IMG/VR virus record: IMGVR_UViG_3300045243_000092 | Location: 1 to 36,663 of that record | Strand: one strand, 5' to 3' | DNA: 36,663 nt | DNA from: a virus | In this document: piece by piece, positions 22,966 through 31,069 of the stretch | Layout: each line of letters opens with the position of its first letter | How positions within the stretch are numbered: position 1 is the stretch's first letter | Program-made: the position numbers and the translations under genes | The notes under the pieces: model-generated | Told to the model about the DNA's origin: nothing | The model's input: the letters and a program-made list of their open reading frames with translations, nothing else | The model's database searches: none

Positions 22966-24423
22966 ATGGTTGATACAAAAAAGTTTAGTGAATTTGATGA
23001 TGGCGGAGATATTCCGAATGATACCATCACAGTTGGTTTAGGCTCTGGAGGCAATACCAAATATAATAATCCATGGACATTTTTAACAGATGGAACTACT
23101 GCAGGCAGACCTACTCCTAGTCCAACTATTAATTACAGGCTTAGATTTAATACTACTACTAGAAGATATGAGTATTATGATGGGGTTGATTTAGCCTGGG
23201 TTCAATTAGCTGAAGATACTGGAAATGTGACTTCGATCACTGGAACTATACATCAAATTATAGCAAGTTCTCCAACTGGTAATGTTACTTTATCTACACC
23301 ACAAGATATCGATACAACGAGTACTCCTAATTTCAATGCTCTTATATTAACTACCGCTCTAAACCCTGCTTATGGTGGAACTGGGGTGCAAAATCCAGGA
23401 ACCAGCACATTGACTCTTGCTGGCCCTCTTCGTGGAATTGGTAATTTTGCAGCTAATTTTACTTTTACAAATACCACAAATGTGACTTTTCCTACCAGTG
23501 GTACTCTTGCGACTACCGCAGGAACTGTTTCTTCTATTCAGGGTACTGCTAATCAAGTTTTAGTGAACGGGCTTGCCGCAACTCCTACTACAGGTGCGAT
23601 TACCTTAACAACACCACAAGATATTGCAACCACTAGTGATGTAACCTTTAATTCTGCAACACTCACAGCACCATTGGCTTTAACATCAGGTGGAACAAAT
23701 GCAAGTTTAACCGCTAGTAATGGTGGCATTGTTTATAGTACAGCAAGTGCTATGGCAATCCTTGCAGGAACGTCAACAGCACAACGTTTATTAATGTCAG
23801 GCGCAAGCACAACCCCACAATGGTCTACAACTACCTATCCATTAACAAATGCAATTAACACGATTATGTATACTTCTAGCGCCAATGTTATGGGAGTAAT
23901 TGCTGCAGCAAATAGTTCTGTACTGGTAACAAGTGCTACTGGGGTTCCATCCATGTCTGGAGCCATGACTAATGGTCAATTGATTATTGGTTCTACAGGC
24001 GCTACTCCAACTGTATCTACATTGACTGCAGGAACTGGAATTACCATAACTAATGCAGCGGCTTCTATAACTATTAGTGGATCTGGAAGTGGTTATTCTT
24101 GGACGGAAGTTACTGGGACATCACAATCTATGGCTGTAAATAATGGATATATTGCAAATAATGTCGCATTAGTTACTTTAACACTTCCTATTACAGCAAG
24201 TATTGGAGACACAGTAATTCTTCAAGGGAAAGGAGCTGGTTTATTTAAGATTGCACAAAACTCCGGGCAAACAATACGATTCGGTAATGTTAGTACTACA
24301 ACAGGAGTTGGTGGAAGTTTAACAGCCATATCCCAATATAACTCCATTGAATTATTGTGCATTACGGCTAATACAGATTGGGCAGTCCTCACAGGAACCC
24401 AAGGTTCATTTACTGTTGTTTAA
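22966..24423 (+). CDS. Tail fibre protein with Thr/Gly-rich repeats
   Basis: This 485-residue protein is Thr-, Gly-, Ala- and Ser-rich with repeated strands of the type GTLATTAGTVSSIQGT, as in trimeric fibre shafts. The ATG at 22966 is preferred over a GTG at 22963 because AAGGA lies upstream at good spacing. Residues about 375-480 form a C-terminal domain shared with the products of 24434-25039 and 16203-16661 (LVTLTLP, GDTVILQGKGAGLF, YNSIELLC, TDWAV). It is likely a receptor-binding or shaft component. Confidence 0.7.
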   Translation: MVDTKKFSEFDDGGDIPNDTITVGLGSGGNTKYNNPWTFLTDGTTAGRPTPSPTINYRLRFNTTTRRYEYYDGVDLAWVQLAEDTGNVTSITGTIHQIIASSPTGNVTLSTPQDIDTTSTPNFNALILTTALNPAYGGTGVQNPGTSTLTLAGPLRGIGNFAANFTFTNTTNVTFPTSGTLATTAGTVSSIQGTANQVLVNGLAATPTTGAITLTTPQDIATTSDVTFNSATLTAPLALTSGGTNASLTASNGGIVYSTASAMAILAGTSTAQRLLMSGASTTPQWSTTTYPLTNAINTIMYTSSANVMGVIAAANSSVLVTSATGVPSMSGAMTNGQLIIGSTGATPTVSTLTAGTGITITNAAASITISGSGSGYSWTEVTGTSQSMAVNNGYIANNVALVTLTLPITASIGDTVILQGKGAGLFKIAQNSGQTIRFGNVSTTTGVGGSLTAISQYNSIELLCITANTDWAVLTGTQGSFTVV

Positions 24424-24433
24424 GGATTAAACG

Positions 24434-25039
24434 ATGGCTACTAATAATGCAACAAATACAACGTTAAGCGGACAATCTGGCACGGGAAGTTATGCAGGTT
24501 CAACTTCGCCTACTTTTACAACACCTGATATCGGTGTAGCTACTGCTACAAGCGTCAATAAAATGGCAATTACAGCTCCTGGAACATCATCTACTTTAAC
24601 AGTAGCTAATGGTAAAACATTTACTGTTAGCAATACCATGACCCAAACTTCTACTGATAGTGCAAATATTGCATTCGGTACAGGAGGTACAGTAGCATAT
24701 GTAGGAGGAACTGGAGTATTAACTACATCAACGATTACAACGTCGCAAACTGCTGCAGTGAATAATGCCTATATTACAAATAGTGGTTCTTTAATAACAG
24801 TTACATTGCCTACAACTTTTGCAATAGGTGATATTGTGAAATTAAAAGGTCTTGGAGCAGGTAAATGGACATTAACCGCTGGTTCTGCAACTACAGTTCA
24901 ATTTGGAAATTCCGCAACAAGTTCAGCTGGTAGTTTAGCTGCTGATAATCAATACGATACAATTCAAATATCTGGACTTGTAGCAAATGCTACATGGTCG
25001 GTTGATTACGTACAAACAAAAGGATTGACAGTAACTTAA
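24434..25039 (+). CDS. Short tail fibre protein, paralogue
   Basis: This 201-residue protein has an N-terminal motif LSGQSGTGSYAGSTSPTF shared with the next gene and a C-terminal domain (about 108-200) shared with the preceding one (LITVTLP, GDIVKLKGLGAGKW, YDTIQISG). It looks like a shortened duplicate of the larger fibre gene. The ATG follows the previous stop by 10 bases with AAGGA upstream. Such serial short fibres may assemble along one fibre or offer alternative tips. Confidence 0.65.
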   Translation: MATNNATNTTLSGQSGTGSYAGSTSPTFTTPDIGVATATSVNKMAITAPGTSSTLTVANGKTFTVSNTMTQTSTDSANIAFGTGGTVAYVGGTGVLTTSTITTSQTAAVNNAYITNSGSLITVTLPTTFAIGDIVKLKGLGAGKWTLTAGSATTVQFGNSATSSAGSLAADNQYDTIQISGLVANATWSVDYVQTKGLTVT

Positions 25040-25049
25040 GGATTGAGTA

Positions 25050-25694
25050 ATGACTACAAATAATAGTGTAAATGTAGGATTATCAGGCTCCTCAGGTACG
25101 GGGAGTTTTGCTGGTACTACATCTCCAACTTTTGTGACTCCAGTATTAGGAACCCCTACGTCTGGAACTTTAACTACTTGCACTGGCTTGCCTATATCTA
25201 CAGGAATTAGTGGCCTTGGAACAGGAGTAGCAACTGCTTTAGGATTGGCAACGATTGGAGTATCAAATCCAGCTTTGACAATTGCTCAAACAAACTTTAC
25301 TCCTACATTAACCGCAGCAACTCCAGGTGATTTGTCTGTGGCATATTCTACTCAAACAGGAAGATATATAACTATTGGAGAATTGGTTTATTTCTATTAT
25401 TTATTAGTATGTACCCCTACATTTTCTACAGCAAGTGGCGCATTAAGATTTGACGGACTTCCTTATGCTCCTCAACAAAGCACTTCATTTGCAGGTATAT
25501 CAAATATATCAGCTGGTTTTACGTGGCCTTCAACAACTACTTCGGTATCTTTTATAACTACAAGTGGGCAAACGTATTTAAATATATATGGTCACAAATC
25601 CGCTACTGCTTCAGTTATTTTTAACGTAACAACTATAGTGTCAGGTGTAGCAATAACAGTTGCAGGCTCAGGAATCTATATTGGTTCTGTCTAA
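25050..25694 (+). CDS. Short tail fibre protein
   Basis: This 214-residue protein shares its N-terminus (LSGSSGTGSFAGTTSPTF) with the product of 24434-25039, then diverges. After a Thr/Gly-rich shaft-like part (about 30-85), residues about 90-214 form a different beta-rich domain with GELVYFYYLLVCTPTF and a repetitive Thr/Ser tail ending GSGIYIGSV. Shared N-termini with exchanged C-terminal domains are typical of receptor-binding fibres under selection. Confidence 0.65.
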   Translation: MTTNNSVNVGLSGSSGTGSFAGTTSPTFVTPVLGTPTSGTLTTCTGLPISTGISGLGTGVATALGLATIGVSNPALTIAQTNFTPTLTAATPGDLSVAYSTQTGRYITIGELVYFYYLLVCTPTFSTASGALRFDGLPYAPQQSTSFAGISNISAGFTWPSTTTSVSFITTSGQTYLNIYGHKSATASVIFNVTTIVSGVAITVAGSGIYIGSV

Positions 25695-25716
25695 TAAATA
25701 ATATAAAGGACAAAAA

Positions 25717-25833
25717 ATGAAAAAAGAACCAAAGAAAGAGTCACGTAAAGAAGAAAAAAAAGAAAGCAGTCGGGATATAAAACAAGATAAAAAGTTAATC
25801 AAAAAAATGGTTAAAAAAGAGAGTCGGTATTAG
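25717..25833 (+). CDS. Small highly charged Lys/Glu-rich protein
   Basis: This 38-residue ORF is almost all charged (MKKEPKKESRKEEKKESS, then DIKQDKKLIKKMVKKESRY). AAAGGA lies 6 bases upstream and the stop is 9 bases from the next start, so it is probably expressed. No family is recognised. A nucleic-acid-binding or virion-internal role is possible from charge alone. Confidence 0.5.
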   Translation: MKKEPKKESRKEEKKESSRDIKQDKKLIKKMVKKESRY

Positions 25834-25842
25834 GAGAATAAG

Positions 25843-26055
25843 ATGGCATATGATGATAAACCAATTAGCAGAAATGATAAATCAGGAAAACCAAGAGCTA
25901 AGCACTTTGAAACAAAAGATATAGAAATTAATGTAGCTAAAAATGCCAATTCTTATGAGTTCTCTAGCGATCCTGGTGGTGAAAAGGTCGATTTCCTGGG
26001 CATGGATGATGTTGACCGTATAAGACGAGAAAAGCTTGGTCACGAGACAAGATAA
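25843..26055 (+). CDS. Small hydrophilic hypothetical protein
   Basis: This 70-residue hydrophilic protein is rich in Asp, Lys, Asn and Arg (PISRNDKSGKPRAKHFETKD in the first half; GMDDVDRIRREKLGHETR at the end). The ribosome site AGGAGAATAAG precedes the ATG. No domain is recognised. It lies among tail genes and may be a virion or assembly protein. Confidence 0.55.
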   Translation: MAYDDKPISRNDKSGKPRAKHFETKDIEINVAKNANSYEFSSDPGGEKVDFLGMDDVDRIRREKLGHETR

Positions 26056-26100
26056 ATCGTGAATTAATCACGAAATTAAATAAAATAAGGAGATTTTATT

Positions 26101-27255
26101 ATGGCTATTACAGCGATTTCAAGGGACTGGGGGACAGACCCTTCGATTGTAAGAATTATAACTACAAATAATTTAGCAGCAATTACTGCAAACGGCTATT
26201 TATCCACTCAAGAAGATAATATTGCAGCATTAAATAATGGTTCTTTTGAATGGTTAGCAACAGATATGGTTTTAATTTATTACAGTGGTGGCGAAGGATT
26301 TTTTGTTCGCGATGCAATAAATGATACTTTTGATGCTGCTGAAGATTCCGCAGGATTTTTATCTGATACTTTGCAAGATGGTGATATTTTTGTAGGTAAT
26401 GCTTTAAATGTGGCTACGGGAGTTACTCCATCTGGTGATATTACTCTTACCAATGCTGGTGTTTTTGGTATTGCGTCTGGGGTTATTGTCAATGCCGATG
26501 TCAGCGCTAGTGCCGCAATTGCTTATTCAAAATTAGCAGCTCTTCCAAGCGCAGATATTTTAGTAGGCTCTGCAGGAAATGTTGCTACAGTTAGAGCTGT
26601 AACTGGAGATATTGCTTTAAGCAACACAGGAGTTACATCTATATCAGCTGGAGTTATTGTCAATGCTGATGTTAATGCTGCTGCCGCTATTGATTATTCA
26701 AAACTTGCTACTCTAACAAGCGGAAATCTCCTTGTAGGATCGGCTGGTAATGTTGCTACAAGCGTGACTATGTCCGGAGATGCTACTATTATTGCATCCG
26801 GTGCATTAACAATCGCAAACAATGCTGTAAATACTACTAAATTGGCTATTAATACTGTTCAGCATGCCCAAATAGCTCTTACAGCTGCAGAATGGAATGG
26901 AATGTATACTACGCCTAAACTTTTAATTGCTGCTCCAGGAGGAAGTCATCAATTCATGGTTTATGCTGCAACATTCACTATGACATTTGTTGCTGCACAA
27001 TATGCTTCTGGTGGCGCTGTAGCATTGCAATTTGATAGCACAGCTCATGGAGCAGGAACTCTAGCCTCTGCTACCATTGCTGCTGCAACTGTAAATGGAT
27101 TAGCAGCAAGCTCTACTTTCCAATTAGCAGGTTCATTAACTGCCGCAGCTATAACTACAACTCAAAATAAAGGCCTTTACTTGAGCAACCAAACTGGCGC
27201 ATTTACTACTGGCGATGGTACTTGGCTCGTAGATATTTGGTATGCAATAATTTAA
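26101..27255 (+). CDS. Repeat-containing tail or surface protein
   Basis: This 384-residue protein has an N-terminal globular part (about 1-92) and then about three repeats of 57 residues (about 95-150, 151-207, 208-255). Each has an (I/L)(F/L)VG.A.NVAT...SGDI core followed by VIVNADV.A.AAI.YSKLA. A beta-rich C-terminal domain (about 265-384) ends TGDGTWLVDIWYAII. Such repeats occur in fibres and baseplate or decoration proteins. AAGGAG precedes the ATG. It ends the tail operon at a strong terminator. Confidence 0.65.
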   Translation: MAITAISRDWGTDPSIVRIITTNNLAAITANGYLSTQEDNIAALNNGSFEWLATDMVLIYYSGGEGFFVRDAINDTFDAAEDSAGFLSDTLQDGDIFVGNALNVATGVTPSGDITLTNAGVFGIASGVIVNADVSASAAIAYSKLAALPSADILVGSAGNVATVRAVTGDIALSNTGVTSISAGVIVNADVNAAAAIDYSKLATLTSGNLLVGSAGNVATSVTMSGDATIIASGALTIANNAVNTTKLAINTVQHAQIALTAAEWNGMYTTPKLLIAAPGGSHQFMVYAATFTMTFVAAQYASGGAVALQFDSTAHGAGTLASATIAAATVNGLAASSTFQLAGSLTAAAITTTQNKGLYLSNQTGAFTTGDGTWLVDIWYAII

Positions 27256-27260
27256 TTAAT

Positions 27261-27284
27261 TCGGGGTTAATAGCCCCGTTTTTA
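27261..27284 (+). terminator. Rho-independent terminator after the tail genes
   Basis: CGGGG (27262-27266) and CCCCG (27274-27278) form a short G/C stem with a 7-base loop, followed directly by TTTTT. It lies 6 bases after the stop of the last tail gene and just before lysozyme, so lysis genes are partly insulated from the virion operon. Confidence 0.8.
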
Positions 27285-27295
27285 TAAGGATGTAG

Positions 27296-27697
27296 ATGAA
27301 AGAAGCTAAAGATTGGATAAAAAAATGCGAAGGTTTAAAGCTTGATACTTATATAGATACTACAGGAAATCTAACTATTGGATGGGGTCGTAATCTAAAA
27401 AACGGAATTAATCTTGATGAAGCAGAGTTGATGTTTGAAAATGATTTCAATAGAACGATAGAAGAGCTACAGCATTATGATTGGTATGTTAATCAACCAG
27501 AAGGTGTTCAGCAAGCACTTATCAATATGAATTTTAATTTAGGCATTAATCGTCTTCTAGGATTTAATAAAATGATTGCAGCCTTGTTAGAAAAAGATTA
27601 TACAAAAGCGGCTTCAGAAGCATTAAATTCTACTTGGTCTCGTCAAGTACAGCAAAGAGCCAAAGACATTGCTCTGATGATAAGCGAAGGCAAGTGA
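27296..27697 (+). CDS. Endolysin, GH24 lysozyme (T4-type fold)
   Basis: This 133-residue protein is a GH24 lysozyme that cleaves the glycan backbone of peptidoglycan. The catalytic triad is Glu12 (KKCEG), Asp21 (TYIDTTG) and Thr27 (LTIGWG), with the spacing of T4-like enzymes. The fold continues with ALINMNFNLGINRLLGF. It has no signal peptide or SAR segment, so it needs a holin to reach the wall; none is recognised beside it. AAGGA precedes the ATG. Its TGA overlaps the start of the nuclease gene. Confidence 0.9.
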   Translation: MKEAKDWIKKCEGLKLDTYIDTTGNLTIGWGRNLKNGINLDEAELMFENDFNRTIEELQHYDWYVNQPEGVQQALINMNFNLGINRLLGFNKMIAALLEKDYTKAASEALNSTWSRQVQQRAKDIALMISEGK

Positions 27698-28044
27698 GGC
27701 TTCATCTAGAAGAAATTCATCACATCAATATAGTGAATTGGTTTCATAAAGATTACCCTGAAATGCATGATGATTTTCATCATTTTGCTAATCAGAGAAA
27801 GTGTTCAATACAAGAAGGCTCTAAATTAAAATTAATGGGAGTTAAAAGAGGGGTTTCTGATTTCTTTTTAGCAATTCCTAAAAATGGTTACGCAGGATTA
27901 TGGATTGAATTGAAAGTTGAAAAAGGAAGGCTTTCTAAAGAACAAATCGCCTTTATTGAAAGAAAAAATCAACGCGGTTATTTGGCTACGGCTGTATGGG
28001 GAAAAGAAGCCGCTAAAGAAGCGATTATAGAATATTTAAAATAG
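27694..28044 (+). CDS. VRR-NUC domain nuclease
   Basis: This roughly 116-residue protein is a stand-alone VRR-NUC (PD-(D/E)XK) nuclease. The conserved blocks are GVKRGVSDFFLAIP (Asp56), GLWIELKVEKGRLSKEQ (Glu72, Lys74, Gln84) and ATAVWGKEAAKEAI, counted from the GTG at 27694, which overlaps the lysozyme stop. The usual start context is weak, so the exact start is uncertain. Phage VRR-NUC proteins are thought to act as structure-specific nucleases in replication or packaging; other activities are possible. Confidence 0.8.
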   Translation: MRLHLEEIHHINIVNWFHKDYPEMHDDFHHFANQRKCSIQEGSKLKLMGVKRGVSDFFLAIPKNGYAGLWIELKVEKGRLSKEQIAFIERKNQRGYLATAVWGKEAAKEAIIEYLK

Positions 28045-28052
28045 GGATGTTT

Positions 28053-28544
28053 ATGGTTGACGCGAATTATGTCAGTTTAGATGATTGGAAGCCAAGTGAA
28101 AAGCCAAAGAAAAAATTAATTCAATCAGAATGGCGAAAAAATAAAATTCAAGAGGATTGCAACCAAGATCCCGGTCTTGATGACTTTAGAAAAATTAAAT
28201 CTGCAATTAAAAAAGGGTGTAACGATCACGAAATAATGATTAATTATGGCATCAATGCGGAGACTATTGTGGCTATAAAACAAGATATTTATAATCCAGC
28301 GCGAGGGGCTCGTCATTTCCATTCTTATGATTTGGATTTAGTTAAAGACGGAACAAAAATGTTTTTAGAATTCCAAAAGATTCAAGATGAGTGTTATGGA
28401 ATAATGCAGGCCATGCATTTTTTAAATGACATTTTATTTAATACAGCAAAAGACAAAAAGAATTTCAAAGACATCTTTACCGGCAAAAAGCCTTATCTTA
28501 AAAAGGTTAAGAAGATTGAAGAAGATTTTGATGATGAAGAATAA
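28053..28544 (+). CDS. Hypothetical protein with HTH-like segment
   Basis: This 163-residue hydrophilic protein is not recognised. The ATG at 28053 is preferred to that at 28047 because AGGG lies 6 bases upstream. Residues about 55-85 (KGCNDHEIMINYGINAETIV) look like a small helix-turn-helix. A helical middle with QKIQDECYGIMQAMHFLN and an acidic tail (KKIEEDFDDEE) follow. It closes the lysozyme-nuclease operon and could be a DNA-binding partner of the nuclease. Confidence 0.6.
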   Translation: MVDANYVSLDDWKPSEKPKKKLIQSEWRKNKIQEDCNQDPGLDDFRKIKSAIKKGCNDHEIMINYGINAETIVAIKQDIYNPARGARHFHSYDLDLVKDGTKMFLEFQKIQDECYGIMQAMHFLNDILFNTAKDKKNFKDIFTGKKPYLKKVKKIEEDFDDEE

Positions 28545-28560
28545 ATAAATAAAGAATAAG

Positions 28561-28608
28561 CCCGCCAAGCCTATGATCATTTTATGAGTCATGCTCAAAT
28601 CGTGCGGG
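28561..28608. terminator. Hairpin between convergent operons, candidate bidirectional terminator
   Basis: CCCGC (28561-28565) pairs with GCGGG (28604-28608) across a loop that can itself fold. It lies between the end of the rightward lysis operon (28544) and the end of the leftward recombinase gene, and overlaps the last codons of the latter. A short T stretch follows on the plus strand (GGGTTTCC), so termination may be modest. Confidence 0.4.
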
Positions 28609-29188
28609 TTTCCTGCCATTTCCTTTCAAAATTAGCGCCTTCTAAAATATTATAAATACTGGGTCTTGATAGTTTTAACATCATTGCGGTTTTTCTAATG
28701 CTCGTTCCCTGTTTAACGAGCTCAATTGCCTCATCCTTCATTTTTTGGGTAATACTTGGTTTTCTGCCTAAATGTTTTCCTGCCTTTCTTGCCGCTTCAA
28801 TACCTTCCTTTTGCCGGGAACGAATCATATTGCGCTCAAACTCAGCAAAGGCACCCATCATTTGAATCATAAGATTTGCCATTGCATCATGCTGCGCTGT
28901 GAAGGTAAGATTCTCTTGAACAAATTTAATCGAGACGCCTTTCGTTATAAGTGCGTGTAGTATTTCCTGTAAATGCCTGAGATTTCTTGCTAAACGGTCA
29001 ATGCTGTCGACGATTAGAGCGTCTCCTTCGCGAACATAGGACATGCATTCTTCAAGGGCAGGGCGCACTTTGACGCTTCCACTAATGATATCAACGAATT
29101 GTTTATCTAGAGGGATATCTACTAATTGTCTTGAAATATTTTGACTTGATGATGAAACGCGGATGTAGCCTACAACTTGGTGTGTCAT
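28595..29188 (-). CDS. Serine recombinase (resolvase/invertase family)
   Basis: This 197-residue protein is a complete small serine recombinase. The catalytic Ser12 is in VGYIRVSSSS, the Arg pair in DSIDRLARNL (about 61-70), the long dimerisation helix follows FAEFERNMIRSRQKEGI, and a C-terminal helix-turn-helix (GTSIRKTAMMLKLSRPSIY) binds DNA. Such enzymes resolve multimers or invert segments. No invertible segment or res site was recognised nearby. In a genome without a tyrosine integrase it may resolve multimers of an extrachromosomal prophage, or act on tail genes. It is the last gene of the leftward operon. Confidence 0.9.
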   Translation of the reverse strand: MTHQVVGYIRVSSSSQNISRQLVDIPLDKQFVDIISGSVKVRPALEECMSYVREGDALIVDSIDRLARNLRHLQEILHALITKGVSIKFVQENLTFTAQHDAMANLMIQMMGAFAEFERNMIRSRQKEGIEAARKAGKHLGRKPSITQKMKDEAIELVKQGTSIRKTAMMLKLSRPSIYNILEGANFERKWQETRTI

Positions 29189-29196
29189 ATAAATCT

Positions 29197-29412
29197 CTAT
29201 TTATGAAAATATGATAACAAAGTAAAAAGTATTCCTGATGAAGTCACTATAATTGCACCAAGCCTCAGGGTAATAGAATTTATTTTATTTTCCAGTTCTG
29301 TTTTCATGTGTAAAATTTCGCTTTCTATTTCTATGCCAAGAATTTTTAAATCTTTTTTAGTGGCAACGTTGTCATCATAAATATTATTTTTTTTTATACT
29401 TTCGTTTGTCAT
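29197..29412 (-). CDS. Small coiled-coil membrane protein
   Basis: This 71-residue protein has an N-terminal hydrophilic part starting ATKKDLKILGIEIESEI, a heptad-like coiled coil (about 18-48), and one C-terminal membrane helix (about 50-68, GAIIVTSSGILFTLLSYF). The layout is shared by many small proteins of unknown role in bacteria and phages. It lies 8 bases upstream of the recombinase gene in the leftward operon. A role as holin or membrane anchor cannot be excluded. Confidence 0.6.
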   Translation of the reverse strand: MTNESIKKNNIYDDNVATKKDLKILGIEIESEILHMKTELENKINSITLRLGAIIVTSSGILFTLLSYFHK

Positions 29413-29575
29413 TAAAATTTCTTAATATCACATCATGTAAATAAGTATAAATGATTAATTTACATAGTAAATAAATATTTGTTTTTTTATTAATTTCAGT
29501 GCTCAAATTATATAACTCGAGGGCATGGAATTATCGTGTACCTTAATTACATATCATTTGTAAATCCGTAATACC

Positions 29576-30256
29576 TCAGGATATATGACTTAAGATAAGG
29601 TTCTTAATTACTTCATAACCCTTATCATTTAAATGTACTCCATCGCTGGTATAATCCTCAATAAGTTCATTATTTTCTGATAAAAGTTCATTAACATCGA
29701 TAAATTCTGTATTTATTTTCTTCAATAGAGAATTTAGCTTAGAGATTTTTATATTCGCGTTAGCGCATAAAACAGGGAACTTATTTATTTTACTGCTGCT
29801 GTTGCAATGAGGAGTCGCAATAAGATTAACCTTTATATTTTTCTCTTTAAGACGATTAACAATCATATTTATATTTATAAACACTTTATCAACAGACGCA
29901 TCCCTATAGAAATCATTAATACCAACCATTAGGAATGCTACTTTGGGTTTTAAATGCAAGAGAACATCAATTCTTTCTAAGATTAAAGATGATGTTTCGC
30001 CGCCAATCCCTGCATTTGCAATGCCTTCCATATTTAAAAACTTTTCCCAATCAACTTTAAAGGTTAATGAATCGCCAATCATAATAATAGGTTTGTTCTT
30101 ATTAATTTCATTGAAATTGCCAACAACAAAAAACCAACTTACTCTTCTTGTAAGCAAAGGGTCCTTATACGATATAATTGTTAAATTATCTGTATTTGAA
30201 TAGGTATTGCTTATAAATAAATACGCAACAAGTATAAATTTAATCATATTTTTCAT
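29576..30256 (-). CDS. Secreted SGNH/GDSL-type hydrolase
   Basis: This 226-residue protein has an N-terminal signal-like hydrophobic segment (about 5-20) and the SGNH blocks: GDS with the nucleophile Ser63 (MIGDSLTF), a Gly block (NAGIGGETSS), GIND (112-115) and SDGVHL with Asp205/His208. Such enzymes hydrolyse ester or acetyl groups on lipids, glycans or peptidoglycan. Export suggests it acts in the periplasm or on the envelope, where it could alter the host surface. AAGGAG lies before the ATG. It looks like an accessory cargo gene in the early operon. Confidence 0.8.
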   Translation of the reverse strand: MKNMIKFILVAYLFISNTYSNTDNLTIISYKDPLLTRRVSWFFVVGNFNEINKNKPIIMIGDSLTFKVDWEKFLNMEGIANAGIGGETSSLILERIDVLLHLKPKVAFLMVGINDFYRDASVDKVFININMIVNRLKEKNIKVNLIATPHCNSSSKINKFPVLCANANIKISKLNSLLKKINTEFIDVNELLSENNELIEDYTSDGVHLNDKGYEVIKNLILSHIS

Positions 30257-30421
30257 ATAAATCTCCTTTTTATATATACATCACTATTAACCGACACTAT
30301 AAAAAACATAATGCTCGCATTCATAGTCCTTTTTTATGGTGAAGGGAGTCATTTATTAATCAATAGTATCAAATATCTATCGGTAGTGTTTTATCGGGAT
30401 TGAATTAGTTATTTTGGAATT

Positions 30422-30640
30422 TCATTCTTCAGTCATCTTGGTAATGCAGTAATAACAGGCAAGGATAATATCTTTGCCAATACAGGAGTAAAACATTAAA
30501 TCTCCTTTCTTCTTTTGAGATAACCACATTTTATTTTTGCACTTAGGACAATCGCGCAATTCACTTTGAGATTGGTTCTCAGGCGCTTTATCATATTCTG
30601 GATAAGGTGGGCACATTACCATTACTAAATCATTACTCAT
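30422..30640 (-). CDS. Small zinc-ribbon-like protein
   Basis: This 72-residue protein starts at the ATG at 30640, preceded by GAGGGAG; upstream in-frame codons overlap another gene. It contains CPKCKNKMWL, YSCIGKD and ACYYCITK, giving four or more Cys in C..C pairs as in zinc ribbons. That fold is common in small nucleic-acid-binding phage proteins. It overlaps the next upstream gene by 8 bases. Confidence 0.6.
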   Translation of the reverse strand: MSNDLVMVMCPPYPEYDKAPENQSQSELRDCPKCKNKMWLSQKKKGDLMFYSCIGKDIILACYYCITKMTEE

Positions 30641-30809
30641 TTTTGGCTCCCTCACCGATAATGACGCCAGGATCACCGCAAAAATAGGCGCAAGAAACCA
30701 TTGGTCTACGCAGTTCTAGTAGCTCTTCTTTTTCTTCAGTAGTCATTGCTCGACCGCATTCATTCTTACAACTAGGTGATACGCAGTAAGTTTTATCAAA
30801 ACATGTCAT
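30633..30809 (-). CDS. Small Cys-rich protein
   Basis: This 58-residue ORF has six Cys (residues 3, 9, 14, 18, 40 and 44), with YCVSPSCKNECGRAM and SCAYFCGDP. Its ATG overlaps the upstream stop (ATGA) and its end overlaps the next gene by 8 bases, as expected for a coupled operon gene. The pattern suggests one or two metal sites. No known family was recognised. Confidence 0.55.
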   Translation of the reverse strand: MTCFDKTYCVSPSCKNECGRAMTTEEKEELLELRRPMVSCAYFCGDPGVIIGEGAKNE

Positions 30810-31069
30810 TTACTCGATCCAAAATAATACCCAATAACCAAGGTGGCTATTGAAGGTAATGTAATTTTACAAGCCTCATAAGTGGCATTATTATGTATAA
30901 ATAATTCGCTAATTCCAGCCATAAAATATATTACTGCGATACCGATTAGAATAGACTTAGCAAAATCCAGGAGGTTTTTTTCTGTAACCAATCCTTCATA
31001 ATAACCTCCCTGTTTTGCAAATAATTCCTCATCTGTTTTATGGCTTTCATCGAATTGACTATTACCCAT
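30806..31069 (-). CDS. Small membrane protein with two membrane helices
   Basis: This 87-residue protein has a hydrophilic N-terminus (about 1-35) and two membrane helices (about 38-57, SILIGIAVIYFMAGISELFI, and about 70-86, LPSIATLVIGYYFG). No family is recognised. It overlaps the ribbon-helix-helix gene upstream by 8 bases and the Cys-rich gene downstream by 4. It could be a superinfection-exclusion or holin-like protein; the second would be unusual in an early operon. Confidence 0.6.
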   Translation of the reverse strand: MGNSQFDESHKTDEELFAKQGGYYEGLVTEKNLLDFAKSILIGIAVIYFMAGISELFIHNNATYEACKITLPSIATLVIGYYFGSSK

